From contig JAJRRA010000091.1 in the NCBI GenBank assembly GCA_024279945.1, positions 62,001-126,000 on the forward strand: a DNA stretch of 64,000 nt. The letters run 5' to 3'. The stretch is from Gammaproteobacteria bacterium (lineage in GTDB: Bacteria; Pseudomonadota; Gammaproteobacteria; Xanthomonadales; SZUA-36). Position numbers and translations under genes: made by a program. Shown in pieces: positions 24,577-32,422 of the stretch. Position 1 is the first letter of the stretch; each line of letters starts with the position of its first letter. The notes under the pieces are model-generated. The model had not been told where the DNA came from. It ran no database searches and saw only the letters and a list, made by a program, of their open reading frames with translations.

Positions 24577-24870
24577 TTTTTCCCTCATTTTCGCGAATAC
24601 CGTTAAGTACCCCTGGTCGGGGGTGGCGGCCATGATTTGGTCGGTGTGTTCGGTGGACAGCCCTTTTTAAGAGCTGTCGGCGGCTACAGGATGGCCCTTT
24701 TCCTTCACGCATCATGGTGCTTTTCAGGTTTGAACTATTCTTGTTTGGGCCGGTTCTGAAGGTGCGAATTGCACCGAACCAGGGAGCGTCCATTCTGCCG
24801 GCTGGGTATTTCGCCTTCAAAGCGGCCAGTTACAGACCCTAACTCTTGCACAAATCAAGTACAAGCCGGA
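24577..24870 (-). pseudogene. Damaged duplicate of the small Tat-signal gene
   Basis: Near-identical to the intact copy at 20377-20720, but about 90 bp are gone after the codons for SRRQLLK. The hydrophobic core and the Cys/Pro tail are lost, and the remaining sequence reads through in frame into the 14-repeat gene. It now serves at most as that gene's leader. Apart from this nothing is seen between 24870 and 24896. Confidence 0.7.
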
Positions 24871-24896
24871 TGATCTGGGTCAGCCAATGCAACGCA

Positions 24897-25808
24897 CTAC
24901 GGATTGGCGGTACACAAGTGGTTCAGGCGGAGTTCTGAGGTGTCTCTTAACTGCAGTTGTGCATAACGGGCTTTCAACTGCTCGTCATCGTGAAGGATGT
25001 AGCGTTCCGGCGCCGTGAAATAGTCGGAGCAAAAACTCAGCAGGCGTTCTTTCATATAAGGATAAAGCAGCGAATCGTAGTCATTGATGTTAAGGGCTTC
25101 ATCCCAGTACTCATTGACGTGATCCGCCCAGGTAAAGGGGCGATTGATTACCCATTTGTTTTCCTGCCAGCTCAGAATAGCCTTTTTGCCTGGAATGATG
25201 TCGTCTTCAAACAGGCTGCGATAGAAGCGGTAGCCCTCGTAGTTGGCCACCAGGTCGGCATTGGAATAAACACCCGTGGTCATTTGCCCGAAAATGGCCC
25301 GTTCGGTGTAGGCTGAGTGTTCGGCGGCCTGTGACTCAAGCCCGGACTTGAGGTAGCGGCGGTAGAACTTTCTTCCCTGCGACAGAAAATGCCCCATTTT
25401 GTCTGAACCGATCAGTTGTCCGTTGACCTTGATGGTTGGGCCGACACCGAAAATGCCTGCCACCCGTGTTGCCCAGAACGGCTGTCCCTGGTAAATGGAT
25501 TCACGGCGCGAGGTCTGCAGATGTTCGATCTCGGGAGACTTCATCGCCCAGCGCTCAATTTTGTCAACCCAGTGATAGCCGCCGATGTCGTGAAAGATGG
25601 CATTGATGACTTTCCAGTCATCGCGGGGGCCTTTCCAGTTGGCAATTGCTTTTTCGATGGACTGATTGACCCTTTTATCCAGCAGGGCTGTGGCGTCCCT
25701 GATCGGTTTTAGCCGGTTGCTGAACTGGTCGGTTTCATAGGCGAAGCAGGGTTGCACTGCGGACAAGAGGATGACGATCAGCAGGATAAAACGGACATGC
25801 GCCTGCAT
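24897..25808 (-). CDS. Exported protein of unknown function with SDKxxHF motif
   Basis: 303 residues. The signal peptide ends CFAYETDQ. A helical domain follows with repeated aromatic/charged motifs. The notable segment GSDKMGHFLSQGRKFYRRYLKSG (about 140) resembles the D-K-x-x-H-F motif of YfiM/DUF2279-like envelope proteins. Other conserved-looking pieces are YSNADLVANYEGYRFYRSLFED and NRPFTWADHVNEYWDEALN. It ends in LCTANP. It lies 12 bases after the outer-membrane protein gene, so the two are an operon. No enzymatic motif is visible. Confidence 0.65.
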   Translation of the reverse strand: MQAHVRFILLIVILLSAVQPCFAYETDQFSNRLKPIRDATALLDKRVNQSIEKAIANWKGPRDDWKVINAIFHDIGGYHWVDKIERWAMKSPEIEHLQTSRRESIYQGQPFWATRVAGIFGVGPTIKVNGQLIGSDKMGHFLSQGRKFYRRYLKSGLESQAAEHSAYTERAIFGQMTTGVYSNADLVANYEGYRFYRSLFEDDIIPGKKAILSWQENKWVINRPFTWADHVNEYWDEALNINDYDSLLYPYMKERLLSFCSDYFTAPERYILHDDEQLKARYAQLQLRDTSELRLNHLCTANP

Positions 25809-25820
25809 GGGTCACCGCAC

Positions 25821-26612
25821 TCAGAATCTGTAGGTAAAGTTGAACAGGGTGTGATCACGGTCACCAAATCCGAGTTCCAGTGTCACCATGGCCTTCGGGC
25901 TGAAAATATGCGAGACGCCCACGGCATAATTCCAGTTCTTGAGGCTTTCCAGTTCGACATTGAACGGCACCGGGGGAACTCCGGGAATGGGCAGTTGAAT
26001 GATGCCGTTGTGCTTTTCCTGGGTGTCGAGATACATGCCGCCCAGCCAAAACGTCCACTGGTCCTTGATCAAGCCCAGCCTGGGTTGGCTGGTGAACGAG
26101 GAAACCGTGGAGTTGAAGTCGCCGCTCAGTTTGGCGCTGGTCCAGGTGTTGTTGAGGGAGACAAACCACCAGTTGCCACCGTAAACCAGGTTGAAGCCGC
26201 CGCCGTACACGGTTCCATCGTAGGAGATGGGCAAAACCCCCAGGGTAATGGGCAGGCCGGTGATGGTCGCCTTGCTCAGATCAACCAGGGTGTCGGCATT
26301 GATCCGCCCCAGGATACCGAAGACGTTAAGAAAAGGCGTGAGCCACACATCAAGTTGCATGTCGAAATGCTGCAGTTCGTTGGTGACATCGATTTTGGAT
26401 GGGTCATCAATGCCGACACCCGGAAGGTTGAACTGCAATTGCTTGAGACCGTAGTCCTGCTCCATGGTGTAGAAATCGAAGCCGATGCCCCAGGGTTCAA
26501 AAAACTCCCGGTCTCCCAGCAGGTCCTTCATGAACAAGGGGCCGGAACCCGATTCCTGGGCACTCAGTGACAAGGGGGACAGGAACAAAAGCAATACAAA
26601 AACCAGGCGCAT
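25821..26612 (-). CDS. Outer-membrane beta-barrel protein
   Basis: 263 residues from the ATG at 26612, which has AAGGAG upstream (the frame extends six codons further). The signal peptide ends LSAQESG. Alternating aromatic strands (VYGGGFNLVYGGNWWFVSLNNTW, FWLGGMYLDTQEKH, NWNYAVGVSHIFS, MVTLELGFGDRDHTLFNFTYRF) and a terminal Phe mark a barrel of roughly 10-12 strands inserted by the Bam complex. No specific family recognised; a channel or lipid-handling role is possible. Probably co-transcribed with the downstream exported protein. Confidence 0.75.
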   Translation of the reverse strand: MRLVFVLLLFLSPLSLSAQESGSGPLFMKDLLGDREFFEPWGIGFDFYTMEQDYGLKQLQFNLPGVGIDDPSKIDVTNELQHFDMQLDVWLTPFLNVFGILGRINADTLVDLSKATITGLPITLGVLPISYDGTVYGGGFNLVYGGNWWFVSLNNTWTSAKLSGDFNSTVSSFTSQPRLGLIKDQWTFWLGGMYLDTQEKHNGIIQLPIPGVPPVPFNVELESLKNWNYAVGVSHIFSPKAMVTLELGFGDRDHTLFNFTYRF

Positions 26613-26694
26613 TGTGCTTCTCCTTCTCAAGGTGAGGCCAAGTATAACGCGAACACAATCAAGAAAAAGACACCATTAAATGCTTCAGCCTGGC

Positions 26695-27438
26695 TCACGT
26701 ACCCTTGATGATTTCCAGAAACAAAACCGGATCCGGTCGAACCCGGTAGTTATCGGTTTCATCGGCAAAAAGTATGCTTCCGTCCGGGCTGGTGATGATC
26801 ACGGTGGGCATCACCGTGTCGTTGCCGTATCCCAGGGCCTGCATACCCATCGGCGTGCCGAAACGGTGCACGATACCCAGTTGTTTTGCCGCTGAATTAT
26901 CCGGATCACGCAAGAATTGCATTGGCGCCTCAAATTTTTCTGCCAATTTACGGCTGTGGCTTTGGGGTTGCGAACTGATCAGCACCACTTCGGTGTCCAG
27001 TGCCTGCAAGTCACGGTAGTGTGCGGCCAGTTCGCGGATTTGGGCAGAACACAGGGGACACCAGTTGCCACGATAAAAAACCAGCACGTGGTGTTTGCCC
27101 CTGAATCTGCTTGATGAAACCGTTTCACCCTGCAGGTTTTCAAGTGTGAACCCGGGAAGCAGGGCTCCCAGAACCAGGTTCTTGCGCGGAGAAAACACCG
27201 AATACCAGCGGAGATAGACAAACCAGCCCAGCAGGCATAATCCCGCCCACAGGTGAACCACCCCACTGGCTGTGCCATAACGCCAGTTGGCGGCCATTGT
27301 AATGGCAACACCCAGGCCGCAAAGTGCACTCACTGCCACCGGGTGGCGGGATGTTCGTGCAGCGTTCGCCAGGTACAGCCAGGCGAAGAATACCAGCGGC
27401 GCGCCGGCAGACAGGGCCAGCCCCAGCCAGGAAAGCAA
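26695..27438 (-). CDS. Membrane-anchored peroxiredoxin/thioredoxin-like protein
   Basis: At least 247 residues: three or four N-terminal membrane helices, then an AhpC/TSA-type thioredoxin fold with FYRGNWCPLCSAQIRELAAHY, in which the CxxC is WCPLC. The last standard start in frame is TTG 27438, but the frame continues upstream through another good helix (ISAFTSYIALAFFYALVQLIGG) and has AGGAG eight bases before an ATC at 27531-27529, right after the protease stop. The true start may therefore be a rare ATC, giving 278 residues. It probably reduces peroxides or disulfides at the membrane. Confidence 0.75.
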   Translation of the reverse strand: MLSWLGLALSAGAPLVFFAWLYLANAARTSRHPVAVSALCGLGVAITMAANWRYGTASGVVHLWAGLCLLGWFVYLRWYSVFSPRKNLVLGALLPGFTLENLQGETVSSSRFRGKHHVLVFYRGNWCPLCSAQIRELAAHYRDLQALDTEVVLISSQPQSHSRKLAEKFEAPMQFLRDPDNSAAKQLGIVHRFGTPMGMQALGYGNDTVMPTVIITSPDGSILFADETDNYRVRPDPVLFLEIIKGT

Positions 27439-27533
27439 AGGCTCCGTTCCACCAATCAGTTGGACCAGTGCATAGAAAAACGCAAGCGCGATATAGCTGG
27501 TGAAAGCGGAGATAAAAATGGATCGAAGGATGT

Positions 27534-29948
27534 CTATTTCTCCTGTTCCGGGGAATCAGCTTTTGCTTTGCGACTCGGCCGGTTCATCGTCTTGTGCCAG
27601 AAATCCGTTGCCTTTGACTGGGCCAGGCCGAGCAGGGAGTCTTTCGGATATTTGCCATCGCTTCCCGCCTGACCCACCTCTCTCCCGGTCAGTACCTCCA
27701 GTGCCTCGTTGACATTTTTCACCGCATGAATATGGAAGTGGCCTTGAGCACAGGCCTCCAGCACATCCGGGCGCAGCATCAGGTCCCCGACATTGGAACA
27801 GGGAATCAGAATCCCCTGTTCATCACTTAATCCCATGGCGTTACAGGCATCGAAAAACCCTTCGATCTTCTCATTGACGCCACCAATCGCCTGGATGTGG
27901 CCATGCTGGTCAATGGCGCCGGTCATGGCCAACTCCTGCCGGATGGGTATGCCTGTGAGCGCACTGATCAGGCAACAGATTTCTGCACCCGAGGCGGAGT
28001 CACCATCAATGCCGCCGTAACTCTGCTCGAAGGCAATCGAGGCGCTGAAAGCCAGTGGGTGATCCGAATGCAGCAGGTGGCGCAGCAAGCCGCCCAGGAT
28101 ATGGAACCCCTTGGTGTGGATGGAGCCGGACAGGGCAGCCGCGCCCTCGATATTGATGATGCCGGCCTGGCCGGCGCCAATGGTGGCCGTGATTCGCGCC
28201 GGGAAACCGTAACTCAGTTGTCCGGCGCTGATAACGGCCAGGCCATTGATTTGCCCGACCACGCTGCCCTGGGTCTGAACCATGATGGTGCCGTCATGGA
28301 TGAGTTCCTGGAAGCGGGTCGAAGGCAGGCTGGCACGGTATTTTGTGCGGACGATTGTGTCTTCTACGTGTTTGCGGCCTACCAGTGGTGCGTCTGCTTT
28401 GGCGGCCAGGAATGAGGCCTCGCGAACGATGTCGGCAATGCGTCCGAAGCGAGCAGTAATTTTTCCCTTGCGTGAGGCAATCCGCGCACCATGCTCTGCC
28501 AGTGCAGCCACACCGGAGGCATCAAAATGAACCAGGTCTTCATCCCGGCAAATGCGAGCGACCACGGCGGCATACTGGTTGATGCCCAACTCGGAGCGTT
28601 CGATTTCAGAGTTGAAGTCGGCCAGTACTTTAAACAGGTTGGTGAAGTCCTGATCAACCTGGTCCAGTTGGTAGAACAGGCGACTGCTGCCGATTAGAAT
28701 AATGCGCACCGAAATATCGATGGCCTGGGGCTTGAGTGATTGACTGACCAGCGGCCAGCCCAGGTCTGAGGGCACAATCTCCACGCTGCCGGTGCGCAAA
28801 GCCCGCATCAGCATGCGCCAGGAACCCGGCTCACTCAGGACATCGTAGGCATCCAGAATCAGGTAGCCGCCATCCGCACGTACCAGCGCACCGGCCCGGA
28901 TACCCCGGTAGTTGGTCACCATCTGACCGTTGGCGACGAGTTCCGGCTCAACCGAGCCGAGCAGGTTTTTCACAGTCGGCGTATTTTCGGTTACGACGGG
29001 GTTGGAATCGGGGTCATAGGAACTGATGACATTGACGCCGTACAGCACCTGGGGAGGCGGCTGGCCTTGCAGGGATTGCGGGTCAATGCGGTTTTCAATG
29101 ACGTCATCAATGACTTCTTCAATAAACTGTTTGACTTCAGCCTGGGGCATTTCAGCCAACAACTCAGCAGTTTGGTGGTGGAGAACGGCCCGGGCTTCAT
29201 TCTCAAAAAATTCCTGGATCTTTTTTATCCCTTGCCGCCAGGTCTTGTTGGCTTCGTGTGATACTTCCTGGAGGCGTGGTGCGAATTGCTGAATTTTTTT
29301 GTCGTATTCCTCCAGGTCCTTTTCGCTCAACTTGCCGGCTTTGAGCTGTTGCGCCAGTTCCTCAGGTGGCGTGGGCTGGCCATCCACCACCGGGAACATG
29401 GCAGTCCTCGTCAACTGGCCGGACTTCAGGCGCACCAGGGCCAGGCCGTTGGCCTTGAGTTCTTCTTCCAGCGGACCGGTAATGCTTTCGATCGCGTCCT
29501 GGGTGGTTTTCGAGATGGCATCCCGGCTGGCTTTGAGAGGTTCACTGTCAAGAGATTCAAGCAACTGGCTTTCAATGAAATCGGCCAGTTCCTTGACCCG
29601 GCGGCGCAATAGCGGCCCCTGGCCGGCAGGTAAGGTGATCAGGCGTGGCTGATCCTGTTGCAGGAAATTGTGTACGTAGCAACGATCAAGCCTGCGGCGA
29701 GCCTGGGGGTTGAGCTCGGCGAGTAGTGATCTGACCAGGCTGGTGCGGCCGGTGCCGCTGGTTCCCCGGACGTAGATATTTTGTCCTGGCGCATTGCTTT
29801 CAACGCCAAAACGCAGTGCCTCCATGGCAACGGGCTGGCCGATAATACCTTCGGCCGGGTCAATTTCTGAAGTTGATTTGAAGTCCAGCGTGTTTTCATC
29901 AACCTGCCAGCGCAGGGCATCAATCGGCAAAACAAAGGATTTACTCAA
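27534..29948 (-). CDS. Lon-family ATP-dependent protease (LonB/YcbZ-like)
   Basis: 804 residues from a TTG with GGAG nine bases upstream. The N-terminal AAA_32 region has a degenerate Walker A, GTSGTGRTS, with Arg68 in the usual lysine place, as is common in this subgroup. A long helical insertion (about 120-290) is followed by the second AAA half (RADGGYLILDAYDVL) and the S16 protease domain. The catalytic dyad is Ser651 in DGDSASGAE and Lys694 in GGVNEKIEG. Members degrade damaged or regulatory proteins in the cytosol. The stop overlaps the ribosome-site region of the peroxiredoxin-like gene, so they may be coupled. Confidence 0.9.
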   Translation of the reverse strand: MSKSFVLPIDALRWQVDENTLDFKSTSEIDPAEGIIGQPVAMEALRFGVESNAPGQNIYVRGTSGTGRTSLVRSLLAELNPQARRRLDRCYVHNFLQQDQPRLITLPAGQGPLLRRRVKELADFIESQLLESLDSEPLKASRDAISKTTQDAIESITGPLEEELKANGLALVRLKSGQLTRTAMFPVVDGQPTPPEELAQQLKAGKLSEKDLEEYDKKIQQFAPRLQEVSHEANKTWRQGIKKIQEFFENEARAVLHHQTAELLAEMPQAEVKQFIEEVIDDVIENRIDPQSLQGQPPPQVLYGVNVISSYDPDSNPVVTENTPTVKNLLGSVEPELVANGQMVTNYRGIRAGALVRADGGYLILDAYDVLSEPGSWRMLMRALRTGSVEIVPSDLGWPLVSQSLKPQAIDISVRIILIGSSRLFYQLDQVDQDFTNLFKVLADFNSEIERSELGINQYAAVVARICRDEDLVHFDASGVAALAEHGARIASRKGKITARFGRIADIVREASFLAAKADAPLVGRKHVEDTIVRTKYRASLPSTRFQELIHDGTIMVQTQGSVVGQINGLAVISAGQLSYGFPARITATIGAGQAGIINIEGAAALSGSIHTKGFHILGGLLRHLLHSDHPLAFSASIAFEQSYGGIDGDSASGAEICCLISALTGIPIRQELAMTGAIDQHGHIQAIGGVNEKIEGFFDACNAMGLSDEQGILIPCSNVGDLMLRPDVLEACAQGHFHIHAVKNVNEALEVLTGREVGQAGSDGKYPKDSLLGLAQSKATDFWHKTMNRPSRKAKADSPEQEK

Positions 29949-30028
29949 CGGAATTGTCTCCCATCAGGGCCATAAAGCCTTATCATAGCGTTTTCTTATG
30001 TAATCGAGTAAAGCACTGGATGGATCCC

Positions 30029-30646
30029 ATGAAAAAAGCACCCAAAATTGCCTTGTTGATCACACTTCTGAGCCTGTTTTCCCTGGGCGTTCAGGCCGGG
30101 CCGGATTGTTTCCCGGAGGATATCCTGCCGGATAATCTGTTTCCTTCCGTGCGCCTGGAGACCAGCATGGGCGATATCGTGGTTGAACTCAATCGCCTGC
30201 GTGCCCCCGCCACCAGCAACAATTTTTTGCGCTATGTTCTCAATAAGCAGTATGACGGAACCATTTTCCATCGTGTAATGCCTGGTTTCGTGGTGCAGGG
30301 CGGAGGCTATACCGAAAACCTGGAAGAACGGGGTATCTATCCACCGGTGATCAATGAATCGGGCAACGGTCTCAAGAACATGCCCATGACGATTGCGATG
30401 GCACGCTATGAGGACCCGCATTCGGCTACCAGCCAGTTCTATTTCAACCTGTCGGCCAACAGCTCACTCGATCCCAATTCCAGCAACTGGGGTTACACGG
30501 TATTTGGCCAGGTTGTCTCGGGCCAGGATGTCGTAGAGGCGATTGCCGCAGTGGAGACGGGCTACAACGAGGACCTGGACGCCACGGATGTGCCGCTGAA
30601 ACCCGTTTATCTCCTCTCGGCTACCGTACTGGAAGAGCCTCACTGA
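30029..30646 (+). CDS. Exported cyclophilin-type peptidyl-prolyl isomerase
   Basis: 205 residues from the ATG at 30029 (an ATG three codons upstream at 30020 is equally possible). After the signal peptide (ending GVQAGPDC) comes a full cyclophilin domain: VRLETSMGDIVVELN, YDGTIFHRVMPGFVVQGGGY, MARYEDPHSATSQFYFNL and WGYTVFGQVVSGQDVVEAI. The FHR and SQFYFN residues form the active site. It assists proline isomerisation of periplasmic proteins. It is divergent from the Lon-type gene, followed 14 bases later by the EamA transporter gene. Confidence 0.88.
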   Translation: MKKAPKIALLITLLSLFSLGVQAGPDCFPEDILPDNLFPSVRLETSMGDIVVELNRLRAPATSNNFLRYVLNKQYDGTIFHRVMPGFVVQGGGYTENLEERGIYPPVINESGNGLKNMPMTIAMARYEDPHSATSQFYFNLSANSSLDPNSSNWGYTVFGQVVSGQDVVEAIAAVETGYNEDLDATDVPLKPVYLLSATVLEEPH

Positions 30647-30660
30647 GCGTGAACTAAGCT

Positions 30661-31551
30661 GTGGAGACGATGGGCTGGGGTGAGTTTTTTGCTCTGAGCA
30701 GCGCAGTCAGTTGGGCCCTGGCGCTTGTGCTGTTCCGGCAACCGGGGCGCTTGCTGCCTGCCTTCGAGCTCAATTTGTTCAAAAACCTGCTGGGTTTTTT
30801 ACTACTAGTCCCGACGCTGTTACTGGTGGATGGATTATCCCTGCCGGACTTCAGCCTGCCGGACCTTGCACTGACGCTGCTTTCCGGTTGCATCGGAATT
30901 GCCCTGGCTGACACCTGGTATCTGCGTGCGCTGAATCTGATGGGCGCGAGTCGCACCGGCATTGTGGGCAGTTTGCTCAGTCCTTTTGTAATTTTGCTCT
31001 CGATTTTTTTTCTGGGAGAATCACTCAGCGGCTGGCAAATCCCCGGTCTGGTGCTGGTGATGGCGGGGATCCTTCTGGTGACCTGGAAACAAAAGCGCTC
31101 CAGCGTTGACAGTGAAAATGTTCAAAAAGGCGTTCTGTATGGTATTGGGGGCGTGTTCATGATGGCTGTGGGCGTCGTCATGGTTAAGGAAATACTGGAA
31201 ACGCGGCCTTTTCTCTGGACGGTGGAGATTCGCCTGTTTGGTGGACTGCTCGGGATGCTTATCGTCATGCTGCTGCGTAGGCGCGTGGCGTCCGTTAAGG
31301 CGAGTTTTTCAGTCTCATTGCCCTGGGTGCAGATCACGGTTGCGAGCTTCCTGGGCGCATATGTGTCGACCTTGCTGTATATGGCCGGATACAAACTGAT
31401 CCCGGCTTCCGTGGCATCCATTCTGAACGAAAGCGCAAACGCATGGATCGTGCTGCTGGCCTGGCTGATGCTGGGTGAATCGCTGGGTTTGCGTAAAGTT
31501 GCCGGACTCTTGCTGACCCTGGCGGGGGTCGCGATCATGATATTGCTGTGA
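30661..31551 (+). CDS. EamA/DMT-superfamily transporter
   Basis: 296 residues with ten membrane helices in two EamA repeats. Repeat 1 ends SPFVILLSIFFLGESLSGWQIPGLVLVMAGILLV and repeat 2 ends ESANAWIVLLAWLMLGESLGLRKVAGLLLTLAGVAIMI, each with the G-E-x-L motif. The family mostly exports amino acids or metabolites across the inner membrane; the substrate is unknown. It starts at GTG 30661; an ATG at 30670 is an alternative, and neither has a strong ribosome site. Its 3' end lies 7 bases from the convergent nuclease gene. Confidence 0.82.
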   Translation: METMGWGEFFALSSAVSWALALVLFRQPGRLLPAFELNLFKNLLGFLLLVPTLLLVDGLSLPDFSLPDLALTLLSGCIGIALADTWYLRALNLMGASRTGIVGSLLSPFVILLSIFFLGESLSGWQIPGLVLVMAGILLVTWKQKRSSVDSENVQKGVLYGIGGVFMMAVGVVMVKEILETRPFLWTVEIRLFGGLLGMLIVMLLRRRVASVKASFSVSLPWVQITVASFLGAYVSTLLYMAGYKLIPASVASILNESANAWIVLLAWLMLGESLGLRKVAGLLLTLAGVAIMILL

Positions 31552-31558
31552 CAAACTC

Positions 31559-32377
31559 CTAGCGGTCGAGTTCGACCTCAGCTTCACCGACGACGGCGTT
31601 CAGAATCCGGGCAAGCCGGTCTCCGGCGCTGAGCCACTGTTGGCGGATCAGTAGCCAGCTATTCTTGGCGAAATCTTCCTGAATGATTTCACCGGGCGGG
31701 TAGGCTGCCTTGCCGGCGAGTCGATGAGACTCCTCGGTCCAGGCATCTGTTTCTACCGGATTCCATCGATTGCCGATGAGTGAAGTGGCGCTGGCTGATG
31801 CCGGTTTTTGCCAGGCGCCATCCGGGTTGAGATATTCCTGTATCACGGCGCTGTCCCAGAACTGATGCAAGTTGATTTCCTTGCCCCGGTAGTTGACGTT
31901 GATGTTGTTGCCGCCACGATCATCGCGGTAGCCGGCATGCAATGGCTGATGCAGATCACCCACCAGGTGGCACAGCCAGGCGAAGGCTTCCCACCGCTTA
32001 CGCCTGTTCTGCCGCGGATCACCCAGTTGGTTCGCATATTTCTTGATGGCTTCAGTCACGCACAGACCGTCAGGACAGTCCCGCTGCCGATCATAGCGGG
32101 ATGTGCTGCGTGGGATATTGACGTAATGCTGGGGTGCGGCCCAGTCCCAGGCCGGGTTTCCCCTGACGCGGTCCGGCCAGTTGCAGGCCTTGTCGATTGC
32201 CTCAACGTCATCCGTCCCCAGCAAGTCCTGGAGCCAGGCGCTTGCAAGCGGGTCAAGACCCTTCAAGGCTAGTTTCCCGACCTCGAAGTGGCCCTCCGGA
32301 CCCCAGGCCCGGGCCGTGACCGGGTGCAGTAAAACCAGCATCGCCAGCACGGTGAAATGAATCAAAAAACGGCGCAT
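31559..32377 (-). CDS. S1/P1-type zinc nuclease
   Basis: 272 residues. The signal peptide ends ARA, leaving Trp as the mature N-terminal residue (WGPEGHFEVGKLAL), which binds zinc in this family. Other ligands are in CNWPDRVR, QHYVNIP, LCHLVGDLHQPLHAGYRDDRGGN and LHQFWDSAV. S1/P1 nucleases cleave single-stranded DNA and RNA and act as 3'-nucleotidases outside the cytoplasm, recovering phosphate or nucleosides. It follows the sulfatase gene by 45 bases, so both may belong to a scavenging operon. Confidence 0.9.
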   Translation of the reverse strand: MRRFLIHFTVLAMLVLLHPVTARAWGPEGHFEVGKLALKGLDPLASAWLQDLLGTDDVEAIDKACNWPDRVRGNPAWDWAAPQHYVNIPRSTSRYDRQRDCPDGLCVTEAIKKYANQLGDPRQNRRKRWEAFAWLCHLVGDLHQPLHAGYRDDRGGNNINVNYRGKEINLHQFWDSAVIQEYLNPDGAWQKPASASATSLIGNRWNPVETDAWTEESHRLAGKAAYPPGEIIQEDFAKNSWLLIRQQWLSAGDRLARILNAVVGEAEVELDR

Positions 32378-32422
32378 TGTCGTGTCTGTCCGGTTTCCGG
32401 GTCATTGACCCGGAAACGGGGT

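Noticed and set aside
25752-26570. 272-codon open frame on the plus strand
   Set aside because: Antisense to the outer-membrane barrel gene, whose signal peptide and terminal Phe are convincing.
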